Shown here: piece after piece, positions 33,139 through 42,809 of the stretch
Position numbering within the stretch: position 1 is the stretch's first letter
Layout of the letters: each line of letters opens with the position of its first letter
Assembly (NCBI GenBank): GCA_037044905.1
Contig: JBAOKB010000020.1
Span: 1,364,001-1,428,000 of the forward strand
Length of the DNA stretch: 64,000 nt
Source of the DNA: Hortaea werneckii
Lineage: Eukaryota > Ascomycota > Dothideomycetes > Mycosphaerellales > Teratosphaeriaceae
Direction of reading: 5' to 3'
Made by a program: the position numbers and the translations under genes
The notes under the pieces: generated by a model
Seen by the model: the letters and a program-made list of their open reading frames with translations, nothing else
Databases searched by the model: none
Told to the model about the DNA's origin: nothing

Positions 33139-34223
33139 ATGTCACGAGGCGGCACCACCCTCTACGTGACTGGCTTCGGCCACGGCACGCGCGCGCGCGA
33201 CCTCGCCTACGAATTCGAGCGGTACGTCATGTAGCGATCCACGAGCGGCGGCGATACGAGCGTCCTCCTCCTCCACCTCCTCCATCCTCCCTCCCATCGG
33301 AAATGCCAATGCCACCCTCCATGCAATCCTTTTTACACCGGGCGTCACGTGCCTACGGCGAGCGAGCGAGCGAACGCGAAGTCGATCGAGCCGACGTCGT
33401 CGTACCCATCCACTGCCTAGCCATCCCCTCCTGTTCGAGCGAGTCGTGACATCTCACCGAGCCCTCATATCATACAGCGTGGCCCTCCCTGCGCCCTTGA
33501 CGCCGCGCGCCGTATCGAGTCACTCGGGCATTGTATTAACGATATCCAAGGTATGGACGTCTTGTCCGCTGCGATATTCCAGCGCCGCGTACTCCCTCAA
33601 GCAGGCTGTAAGTTAATTCACCTTCGCCCGCTCTGGCTCCTGTGCTGACACGGCCACAGGTTCGCCTTCGTTGAGTACGAGAGCCGTCGTGATGCCGACG
33701 ATGCTTACTACGAGATGCACAACAAGCGCATTGGCCGCGACGACCTGCTGAAGATCGAGGTGAGTAGAAATGATCACCATAGATGGAAGGTTGAAATTGA
33801 CGTGATTCTAGTGGGCACGCACTCCACCATCTGCTAGCTGGCGTTTCGATGCCGGCCGCCCACCTCGCCGTGAGCGTTCTCCACGCGGTGGAGGTGGCAG
33901 CCGCCGTTCCGTAACCCCACCCCGCCGTAGTCGCTACGATGACGAGGACAGGCGTGAGCGTGACTACGACAGCAGGCGTGACGATCGCAGGCGCGACCGC
34001 ACGAGGAGCCCTGAGGACCGCGATCGTGACATGAAGGACCGCGACCGGGAGGAAGATCGCGAGCGCGAGCACCGTGACCGAGACTACGAGCAGAATGGTG
34101 CCAACGGCGACGACCGCAAGGGTAAGTTTGTCGTTTCTCATCTGCCTTCTACGATTACTGACGTGCCTCTCAGAGCGTGACGAGCCTGCGCCAGCACATG
34201 ACGACCTCGATACCGCCGAGTAG
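33139..34223 (+). CDS. srp1: SR-type pre-mRNA splicing factor (Srp1-like)
   Basis: RRM protein with an arginine/aspartate-serine-rich tail that acts in pre-mRNA splicing in the nucleus. Five exons (33139-33221, 33551-33607, 33660-33759, 33812-34121, 34174-34223) give 199 residues, with all phases consistent. RNP2 is TLYVTGFG, followed by TRARDLAYEFERYGRLVRCD. RNP1 is FAFVEYES, and EMHNKRIGRDDLLKIEWART closes the RRM. The tail is full of RD, RE and RS dipeptides and ends QNGANGDDRKERDE. Intron 1 is 329 bases, far longer than the other introns in this window (48-98), and begins with an in-frame stop soon after the donor. Long early introns of SR genes are often alternatively spliced for autoregulation. 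Family assignment is firm; the exact orthologue (srp1 versus another SR gene) is less so. Confidence 0.9.
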
Positions 34224-35071
34224 AATCCAGACGGTATGGTCTGGCGTTCATCGCTGGCATGCAGGTAGCCAGTCTGCTGAAGACTCTGGCTCACCAAGCA
34301 ATTTTTCACAATACCACACGCCTATGGCACAGCATCAGCTTCATGCATGCAGTAGGCTTCCAATTCGGCTGCCAATCACAGAAACATGTACTCTTAAGAT
34401 TAACATTGCTTTCTCAGAATGCAATGAACATCCAAAATATCAAAATTTTCTTTCACTTCTTGCTTCCAAGACAATTCCACGCTTGCAGCCTACGGCTCAG
34501 AAACAAACTTCAGACTGTTTGAAAGGCTCGTTACAGTTCAATTGACCGCACAGTTCGGACTCCTTTTGATTCTCAACTAGCTGAAGTTGTCGCGCGGAAG
34601 ACCGTACACCTTATGTATGAAGGATAGTGATACAGCCGAATGCTCTTTTTGTCATTGTCATGCCGATCGTAAGTACTCTACACTTGGTATGCTTTTACTC
34701 AAAAGATTGCTAACATGCTCGCTCGAACGCAATATCATTCCGAAAGGCTTATATAACCACAACTTCGTCCAGTTTTCCAAAGCATGCACGCGGAAGGTTT
34801 AACTTCCGGGCGTGGCAAAATTCCGCCGGTCATGTTAGACAGCAACGCCACTGGTTTCGACGTGGTCCTTTTTTCGCTGTGCGGTTCAAGAGTGCGTCAG
34901 TAGCCCTCTGTGGCTTGGGCTTGATGGCTTTTGTCTGGCCATGCTTTATTTCCACCATCCCTTGAAAGATCCGGGCGCTTTGATGGATCGAATCCATTGT
35001 CCCGAGGCCGTGCAGGGCGAAAAGGTGTCGTGGGAAGACAGAGACTCCGTCGCCTCTGCGCTTTGTCCTCG
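34224..35071. other. intergenic, convergent 3' ends
   Basis: A+T-richer stretch between two gene 3' ends. No ORF with recognisable character, no RNA gene and no repeat seen. Confidence 0.5.
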
Positions 35072-36264
35072 CTATAGCAGCGGCCACGTATAGTCGTGTA
35101 CTGCGCCATAAGGTGGTGTAGGGCAAGGAGGCAGAGCTGCTGAAGGTTGATAGGCTAAAGCTGGGTTGTCGAGCATGATCTGTGGCACACCCGATATGGG
35201 AGTCGGCGGCGTGGGGTATCTTATGGCGAACGGCTCCGGGGAAGGTTTCTCGCTCCTCATCGACGACGGGCTCAACGACGGCGTGGACGATGCGTCTGGG
35301 AACGCCATCAGAGCCGGCCGCTCGTACGGGTTCCCCATGGACGCCGGGAAGCTGGCGAGAAGTCTTCCGTGCACGACATCGTGGAAGGCTCGCAGGTGCA
35401 TCTTGCGCGTTTCGACGTCGCCAAATCGGCCTTCCCAACTGGCCGCCACGGCTATTATTGCGGCTAGGCTTTGCGTGTACGGCGATCCGGTCATCAGGGC
35501 GTGGTTGATCATCTCCAACACGTCTTGTCTCAATAACAAAAGACGGACGTTTTCAGCAACGCTACTTGCGGATGCGCTCTGCATCGCTGACGACATGCGG
35601 ATGATCCCATCGAAGAACGGAGACGGCTGCAGCGCGTGCGGTTTGATTGCTGCACGAACATTGTCTGCTGCAGGCGGGGACAGACTTGTGAGCGCTTCTT
35701 CGACGCCTAGATGGTTGGGTCAGCATGTCATCTATCAATCAGGACAGAGCTTTTGGGCTCGTCGCGCGACGTACATTGATCGACGACCAGGGAAGTCGTA
35801 GCCTGAGCAACTGGGGCGGGACTAGATGGTACAGAGTCTGATGCAACCAAGCTGATTTCTGATGCTCGGCGAGAGCTCATAGGCGATACCTCTGCGTTTG
35901 TGTCTGAGCTTATTCTTCGTCGTGGTTGCCGCCTGGGAGCCTTCTTGGTCACGCGGCCTGTGTCGACAAGCTCTGGCTTGCCATGGTGATATCGTGCGGC
36001 TATCGTAGCTTTTCTCTGCTCAGAACAGCGTTTCGCAGCCTGGGATCGTACTTGTTTCCGCGCGGCCACCGTCGTCGCATCTGTTGGTCCGCCACAAAGG
36101 ATGAAGGAGAACTCGGGGTTCTCGCCATTTAGCGCAGAAGGCTGCTTGCTCGGTTTGCTGGGCTGTACGCAAGATGGAGGTCTTTCTACCCAAGGTGATG
36201 GGTCGGCAATCTCGCACGGAGGATCCGCTAATGGGCTGCCATGGTGGAGCTTCGGGTGAGACAT
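35072..36264 (-). CDS. Unrecognised fungal protein, regulator-like
   Basis: Two exons (35775-36264, 35072-35706) with a 68-base intron (35707-35774; donor GTACGT, branch GCTGAC, acceptor CTAG) give 374 residues. The junction is phase 1. N-terminal half: Pro/Ser-rich, then FSFILCGGPTDATTVAARKQ followed by a basic stretch (RSQAAKRCSEQRKATIAARY, then KKAPRRQPRRR). This resembles the short basic block at the start of many fungal regulatory proteins lacking a zinc cluster. C-terminal half: a helical region (VRLLLLRQDVLEMINHALM, LAAIIAVAASWEGRFGD, MHLRAFHDVVHGR) like the C-terminal helices of such regulators, ending in a Pro-rich tail. I cannot name the family. A transcription-related nuclear role is a guess from composition and layout. 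Confidence 0.7.
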
Positions 36265-38581
36265 GTTTCACTCAGACGCAAGAACTGCCAGTATGAACGT
36301 AGGCGCCAGAGTGTCGAATGGAGCAAGTCACTGAAAAGAGACTTCAAAAAGGCTGAAAGATCATAGAAGAATGGCTACGGTAGAGGGATGTGAAAAGCAG
36401 ATTCAAAAGGTGAGATGAGCAGCTCCTTCGCAAGGCCCTATTGCATACTTCTAGCTTAACGGCTGTACAGCAGGCGAGCATGCCTCCTACGCGGCAATGG
36501 GATAATGGCACGTCAGTGTGGATGGAGAGTCAGAAATACTGGAGATCCCGACAGTACTGCGAACATTTATTACCGCACCGCTGCAATGGCCGTCGTGGTT
36601 TACGCACCGCACCAGCCCCACCGGTCCCCTTGTGAGCGTATTTGCCTATTTCGTAAGTAGCGTCAAAGACGAATAGCGAACCAGAGGACTCTGCTCCACA
36701 GCATTGGAGAGGATCTGCATTGCAGCCAGGTCTTTGGTGTCCTCAGCGTCCAACCGTTCTCGCATGGCGGGTCGGCAATAGACATGTAGGCAAAAAGCTG
36801 TGCAAATCAAAGCCTCGAAACGAGTGCGCTAGGCGCGACAAGCGTTGCATAGACGCAGCTCAACCCAGCAACCTTAAAATCATTTCTTCTAGTAGCGAGA
36901 GTGGTGGATTAGAAGTGACAAATCTCATCCGGACTACTGTACCGTCCCGATGGTCCCTGGACCTCCGGTCTCTCAGATAGATCAACAGATCGGACGGCTT
37001 ATGCCGATCAGTGGATCGCTGATCGGATCAGCACAGGGACTTTGGCGAGCTCGCTCTATTGCCGGGTTCAAAGCATGCAACCCAATCCAACCCGTGCACT
37101 CAGCTGGTGCCTCCCAGGCTTGGGCTTGACTTGCCCGTGCATCGGAGCTTTTCCTGCTGCAAGCCTGGCGCCCCATTATCGTCTTGACATGCACATCTGT
37201 CGGAAATTTCTTGAAGCATTGAGGGCACCAAAATATCTTCAGGCGATGAGGGGCAGCAGCCGTGCACCCGTGGTTGATTAGATGCACGCCTTGTTACAGT
37301 CATTGGGTTTGACGCGTGCCCGGCGGGCGATGCTTGGTTAATTGGTCTGCTCAATCATATCGGATTGAGACCGAGACGGTGAGAAGATGTGGCTTTCGGC
37401 CCACGCGTCCCAAACGATGGGCCGAAGAAGCTGACTGCGTTCCGAACAAGCCTCGAAAGCTAATCCATGGCATCACTGCTGGGGACAGCCGCACGAGCCC
37501 TAATCTCGCAGGCAGCACAGGCAGATCCAGCAGCAGCTCGTCTTGCATGCAGCGTTGCAGCAGCTACATCTTGCATCTGGATCTGAGCTGACCAGACGGG
37601 TGGTAAAGTCGATCTGAAACCGTGGGGACGGCTCTCACTCAGCAAGAGAACCAGTACGCTGGGGTCTCTGCCCCTGCATGGCTACGAGGGAGCGGGGGGA
37701 GATGGTAGGTTCGACAGGCCGTGCAGATTATCAGCGGGTCTGCAGCTAAATTAATTCCCGAAATAAACGGAGCCAGCTCCAACACCAGGCCTGTTACAAG
37801 GATCAACGATACCTGCGCCATACAGAAGCCCGGTCGGTAAGAACACCCCCTGCGATAAGTGCTAGAATGTTGGACGATATTAAAAGATGGACGTTAGTAG
37901 CCAAATCTGCCACGGCTAAACGGGTTCCAGCAGAGCGGGATAGGGCCTCCCCCTCGAGCATCTAATTAATACATCTCTCGATGTGGAGGTAACTGTAGCA
38001 GGTCTCTGCCGCGCGAGGCTGATTGACAGGCGCGCCTATCGACCAGCGAAAGTGGAGTACGTCTGACTCTCCACCCCATATGCATGGCGAAGCGAAATGC
38101 AAACCCTAATGGACGGGGCTTGAGCACGAGCTTGCGCAAACCACCTCAGGCATGTGGACTGCTGTCGTCAAAATGCCGTCAGGGCTCAATGCTTTTCGTG
38201 CTAAACACACCTGGGCAGCTAGCAATCTGGGATCCCAGCTTAGCGGTTGTTAGCTCCACGGTTGTCCAGATGTTCGGACGGGGATCGGCCGAGCCGCCGG
38301 GGCGATCAGCCAGTGAGCCAGTCTGCATTTAGCAACGAGCGCCAACCGAATGGGGACAGCGCAGACTTCAGCTGCCAAATCACGTGTCTATCGGCTCCAG
38401 ACACCCCGACATCCTGACAGTTGCTGACGAGCCCGACCAGCTTCGGCCCGCAATTCCTTTTCCGACTTCTCGTTGCCGGTGATGATCCGAAGGGCGAGAA
38501 ATCTGCAGCCCGTGTGATGCCGGTCCACTGCAACCCGTACTGGAGTCTGCAAAGCATAATCGCGCCCTGCTCCTGTTCGGT
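36265..38581. other. 2.3 kb gene-poor region with GATC inverted repeat
   Basis: Divergent spacer between the 35-36 kb gene and POL5. Small ORFs on both strands share no family features. At 37004-37026 there is a perfect 8-bp inverted repeat (CCGATCAG / CTGATCGG) around a 7-base loop, with a further GATCGG at 36988. I see no tRNA and no transposon ORF; degraded mobile DNA cannot be excluded by eye. Confidence 0.45.
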
Positions 38582-41527
38582 ATGAAACGAGAGCGTGTGG
38601 CGGAGGGGACTCCTGACTCTGATGGCATCCACCCTGCTCGGAAGCGGCGTGTCCAGTATGGCGAGGAGCAAGCGCAACTGGTCAAGCTCTACAATGACCT
38701 TGCAGACGAAACGTCCGCTGTACGACTAAAGGCTGCTGGCGATCTCCTCCGGGTTCTGTCAGAGAAATCGCCCTCACAAGGCAGCCTGGTCGACCAAGCG
38801 ATTTCACGTCTGGTCAAGGGCCTTTGCAGCGCACGAAAAGCTGCCCGACTGGGATTCTCAATTGCCCTTTCTGAAGTCTTGCGCTTGGCCTTTCACCTAG
38901 CCTACAAGGAGAATGTCGATGACTTCCGTCTCGGTGCCTTGACCGTCAAAGTAGACCAGCTCACCCAGACGGACAATAAAGCTAGCGGCCAGGAAAAGCG
39001 TGAGTATTTGCTTGGTCGCCGCTTTGCGTACCAGGCAATTCTGCAGAGTGATGTTGGCCTCGCGGACGGCGTCTCGTCTGCAGAATGGCAAAGTCTATTG
39101 AATGCGGTCATGTTGCTGGCTAAGCAGAAGGACTGGCTGCGAAGCGAATGTGGCGCTGTACTCTACGAATACCTGCAGAGCGGGAGCGGCAAGCGTCTAA
39201 GTGATGAGCGAATTCAGACACTGATTGACATGCTGAAAGAGCACAAACTTCTAAAATCTCCAGAAGGTGTTGCACTGTGGCTCATTGTGGAGGCGCATTG
39301 GCCTAAGACCCTCCCCAAGGATGTCTGGCATAAGAAAGACCCATTGTCAGGCGAGGAACTGCTCCAGTTACGCAAGATTCTGCAAGGCGGGGGGATTGAG
39401 GAAGAAGAAGGCACGAATGGGAAGACATCACGGCCAGGTACACGCCAAAGCCAACCTAGCTTCGTGTGGAAAGTCCTTTTCGATCATCTGCACTCGCGCA
39501 AGGAGAAAACATTCAAACGCTTCTCAGAGGAGGTAATCACTGAAGGGTTCTTTGCATCTTCTTCCTCTACGGAACGAAAAGCTTTTGGCCTGCAAATCGT
39601 TCGTTTGGCAGTCTCCTCTGCGCCCGGTCCATATCTGCGCTACATACTTGGCCAGACTGTCCTGCGTACTGTGATCAATCATCGAGGAGAAGCCAACAGG
39701 ACCTTATTCGAAGCTTCCAAGCTCCCACTTGATCAAATAGTGCAACGGACGAAGCATGAACCCGCAGTCGCTGACTCGTTCTTCTCGCCGATGGCTCTCC
39801 ACGGAGCTTTTGATCAAAGTACGAAGTCCAAAACCATTGAAGGACTGCTACAACATGCAGACGTTGATGCGCTGCAACGTATTGTTGCGACTGTGAACAA
39901 TTTAGTGGCGCAGCCCAAGACAGAAAGCAGCGACCAAGTCGACAGCAGGCGGAGAGTTCTTGCCGATGTACTCTTAACGGCGCTTCGCAACAATCGCGAG
40001 CCGTCGAGACTCTTGAAGCAAGGGAAGGACCTTGCGGCGTGGGCACGAGATGTGTTCCATATTCTGACGAGCTTTGGCTACGTTGCTGCGGAGCCGTTGC
40101 CTTCGCCACCTTTATCTGAAGCGAGCAGATCCATTTTCCGGTCAAGGCTCATGTCTTGCCTCAATTCGGTAATGGACCAGTCGCCCGGCACAGCTGTAGC
40201 AGCTTCGACCTACGTTCTAGATCTTTTGCACAACAGCCGAAAGGAAGCTCACAAGAAGCTTAGCAAACAAGCTGCAGAGACTTTGCGAGCTGCCAGGAAG
40301 CATGCGCAAGGAATGGAGGGAACCGACAATGCCGGGGTTGCTGGGCAGGCATACAAGCTGCTCTTCAACCTGAGCATGCTTCAGGTGTATAACGAAGAGA
40401 TTGACAGCGTCGAGGCGCTACAAGATCTCAACAATACCTTCGATGGTAAGCAGAGCGGAGGCGAAGCGACGACGATGCTCGTTGAGCTACTGTTGAGCTT
40501 CGTCTCGAAGCCGTCAGCTTTGTTCAGGAAGCTTGCAGAGCAGGTATTCGCCGCTTTTGCTGCTGAGATGACATCTGAGGGTCTCCAATCTCTGATCGAT
40601 ATCTTGGAGCAAAAGGAAGGTCTTAGCGGACAACAAGCCCTGTTCCAGGACCAGAATGATGAGGATGCGCGCATGGAGGACGCCACATCGGAGCAACAGA
40701 GCGAGGATGATGGCATTGATGTGGAGGACATGTCAGACGTCGAGCTTGTCAACGGCGAAGAAGCAGGATCAGAGAGTGATGAAAGTGAAGACGACGCTGA
40801 TGATTCCTCACCGTCCGAATCCGATTCGGCCGAGGCCAGTGGCGACGACGAAGAAGCAGTGTTTGATCGTAAGTTGGCGGACGCCCTCGGCACCGCTAAA
40901 GCAGATGAAGGTTCCGACGACGACGAGTCGGACATGGACGATGAGCAGATGATGGCGCTAGAACCGCATCTCACCAACATCTTCAAAGAACGCAAGAAGG
41001 ATGCGAGTAAGAAGCAAGAAGGCAAAGACGCCAAGGAAAACATCATCAACTTCAAGAACAGAGTTCTCGACCTGCTCAACATCTACGTCAAGGGCCAATA
41101 TGGACAGACCCTCGCGCTGGACCTGATACACCCGCTGACGATACTTGTACGGACCACAACGAGCAAGCCTACTTCAGAGAAAGCCTTTGCCGTGCTCAAG
41201 CAATACTTCGATTCGTGCAGCAAGCACAAGACTCTGCCCCAACCCCAGGACCAAGAGGCTTGCTCGTCAGTCTTGCAGGCTGTACACGAGGAAATGAAAA
41301 AGGGCGGATCGAAGCTGCATGCTAATGCCTGCAGCCGTTCCAGCCTGTTCCTTGCCAAAGTTCTGGTGGCACTCGATCCCAAGCATTACCCGCAGATTGC
41401 ACAGATGTATGCCGCTTTGCAGAGCCAGTGGTATCTGGATCCCAAATCCAAGGTCCACGGGAGCGTGTTCACCGAGTGGACTAGTTGGAGTTTGGCTACG
41501 AGGAAGCAGCCGGGCAGCAAGCAGTGA
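38582..41527 (+). CDS. POL5: Nucleolar rRNA biogenesis protein Pol5 (MYBBP1A family)
   Basis: Essential nucleolar protein originally called DNA polymerase phi; it works in rRNA transcription and 60S maturation and has no real polymerase activity. Single exon, 981 residues (yeast Pol5 1022). The N-terminus has the family block VKLYNDLADETSAVRLKAAG with AISRLVKGLCSARKAARLGF and LGRRFAYQAILQSD. It is helical, HEAT/ARM-like, throughout. A long acidic segment at about residues 690-800 (runs of D/E/S) precedes a final helical domain. The ATG at 38582 opens MKRERV, followed by a basic ARKRRV patch that could be a nuclear signal. Confidence 0.93.
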   Translation: MKRERVAEGTPDSDGIHPARKRRVQYGEEQAQLVKLYNDLADETSAVRLKAAGDLLRVLSEKSPSQGSLVDQAISRLVKGLCSARKAARLGFSIALSEVLRLAFHLAYKENVDDFRLGALTVKVDQLTQTDNKASGQEKREYLLGRRFAYQAILQSDVGLADGVSSAEWQSLLNAVMLLAKQKDWLRSECGAVLYEYLQSGSGKRLSDERIQTLIDMLKEHKLLKSPEGVALWLIVEAHWPKTLPKDVWHKKDPLSGEELLQLRKILQGGGIEEEEGTNGKTSRPGTRQSQPSFVWKVLFDHLHSRKEKTFKRFSEEVITEGFFASSSSTERKAFGLQIVRLAVSSAPGPYLRYILGQTVLRTVINHRGEANRTLFEASKLPLDQIVQRTKHEPAVADSFFSPMALHGAFDQSTKSKTIEGLLQHADVDALQRIVATVNNLVAQPKTESSDQVDSRRRVLADVLLTALRNNREPSRLLKQGKDLAAWARDVFHILTSFGYVAAEPLPSPPLSEASRSIFRSRLMSCLNSVMDQSPGTAVAASTYVLDLLHNSRKEAHKKLSKQAAETLRAARKHAQGMEGTDNAGVAGQAYKLLFNLSMLQVYNEEIDSVEALQDLNNTFDGKQSGGEATTMLVELLLSFVSKPSALFRKLAEQVFAAFAAEMTSEGLQSLIDILEQKEGLSGQQALFQDQNDEDARMEDATSEQQSEDDGIDVEDMSDVELVNGEEAGSESDESEDDADDSSPSESDSAEASGDDEEAVFDRKLADALGTAKADEGSDDDESDMDDEQMMALEPHLTNIFKERKKDASKKQEGKDAKENIINFKNRVLDLLNIYVKGQYGQTLALDLIHPLTILVRTTTSKPTSEKAFAVLKQYFDSCSKHKTLPQPQDQEACSSVLQAVHEEMKKGGSKLHANACSRSSLFLAKVLVALDPKHYPQIAQMYAALQSQWYLDPKSKVHGSVFTEWTSWSLATRKQPGSKQ

Positions 41528-42038
41528 GGCCCGGTGGGGTACCGCTAAGCATCATGTATTTGTAGCGTATACGTGGCATCTGTATAATATGTGTAGCACT
41601 CGAAGATACGTACCAATTAGTGTTCCATTCGTTTCCCTCTTCCGACTGTAGAGCTCTGGCACAGACAACGACTAGCTGTTGCCCCACCATACCAAATCGC
41701 GAGTACCCCGCGATGTGAGCGGGCTTTCGGAGGGAACACTTGCAAGCATCCTGCCATGACTTTAACACAAGAACTCTATCTGTTCATTCTCTCTGTTGGG
41801 ACTTGCAGGACTACCTTATCCTAAAGGTATGTCCATAGCCGTGATCTTCCGGTCAAGCTGTACAGGCCACAGGGCAGCTACCGCACGGCAGGCCAGATAT
41901 CTATTGCCTTACCGAGCATTATTAAGCCATACATCATTGACTAGTAGCTACCGGTTTGCAAGCCAAACCTCTTCCCACAGACACCAGACCTTCTCATCTC
42001 CCCAGTCTCTCCCCCGTCGTCCACAACCCACCCGTACC
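41528..42038. other. intergenic, open in frame with next gene
   Basis: 3' flank of POL5 and leader of the CinA-domain gene. From ATG 41829 to 42038 the frame of the next CDS stays open for 70 codons, rich in S, R, T and A and poor in acidic residues. This could be a mitochondrial presequence or simply leader. Confidence 0.5.
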
Positions 42039-42575
42039 ATGGCGACGTCTCCCACGAACGCCGACTTCCCACCCGCCGAGGTCCGCCAGATCCTACACGA
42101 GGTGACGACGCTCCTAAAGGAGCGCGGCGAGACGGTCTCCATAGCCGAGACAGCCGCCGGCGGCCTCATCAGCTCCTCCATCCTCTCCACCCCAGGGGCC
42201 TCGCAGATCTACAAGGGCGGCCTGACACTGTACACGCTGCCCTCGCGCATCGCGTACGCGGGGTGGAGCCAGGAGACGATCGCGAGCTACAAGGGTCCCA
42301 CGACGGACATCGTGGCCGGACTCGCGCAACACGTGCGCAAGGATCTCGAGAGCACGTATACGATTGCGGAGTCCGGGACGGCGGGTCCGACGGGGGGCAA
42401 CACGCCGAATCGAACGCCGGGGTATGTGGCGTTGGCTGTGGACTCCGAGCGGGGGACTTTTACGAAGGAGGTGAATACGGGGTTGGGCCCGGATCGGGTG
42501 GGGAATATGTTGCGGTTTGCTGTCGAGGCGTTGAAGCTTTTGAGGGAGGTCTTGCAGGGGGAGGCGAAGCTGTGA
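42039..42575 (+). CDS. CinA C-terminal domain protein (NMN deamidase-like)
   Basis: Stand-alone CinA/PncC-type domain, 178 residues from ATG 42039 (good context, ACCATGG). Bacterial PncC hydrolyses nicotinamide mononucleotide to nicotinate mononucleotide. Motifs: SIAETAAGGLISSSILSTPG at the start of the domain, YKGGLTLYTLPSRIAYAG, and ESGTAGPTGGNTPNRTPGYV, matching the conserved GPTGG loop. The end FAVEALKLLREVL is the family's last helix. There is no MoCF-like domain, as usual for fungal members. An upstream in-frame ATG at 41829 would add 70 residues that look like a mitochondrial targeting sequence, so two start sites may be used. The domain is certain; the in vivo substrate is inferred from bacterial relatives. 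Confidence 0.88.
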   Translation: MATSPTNADFPPAEVRQILHEVTTLLKERGETVSIAETAAGGLISSSILSTPGASQIYKGGLTLYTLPSRIAYAGWSQETIASYKGPTTDIVAGLAQHVRKDLESTYTIAESGTAGPTGGNTPNRTPGYVALAVDSERGTFTKEVNTGLGPDRVGNMLRFAVEALKLLREVLQGEAKL

Positions 42576-42809
42576 GGGGTTGATCGATGTATGAGATGAA
42601 CGAGGAATTTATGAGCGAAGACAGAGGATGGACAGGTAGCGTTTGTTGACGACGAATGATGACTTGCATGCGAGAAAGTGGTATCATAAAAGTGGTATCT
42701 TAGGTAAATCAGACACTGCTGCCAAAAAGAGGAAAAGCTCGCACTTTACCAACAACACACATTACAGGGCGGCCGTCCAAACCCTCAGCTACCCCCAAAG
42801 CTCATCTAC

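Noticed and set aside
33536..34309. Minus-strand ORF of 257 codons
   Set aside because: Antisense shadow of the RD/RE/RS-rich exons of the SR protein, which are naturally stop-poor on both strands.
37065..37085. GGTTCAAA-like stretch suggestive of a tRNA T-arm
   Set aside because: No matching acceptor stem, D-arm or anticodon arm around it.
40381..41082. Minus-strand ORF of 233 codons rich in Ser
   Set aside because: Complement of the acidic Asp/Glu/Ser tract of POL5; a classic antisense artefact.
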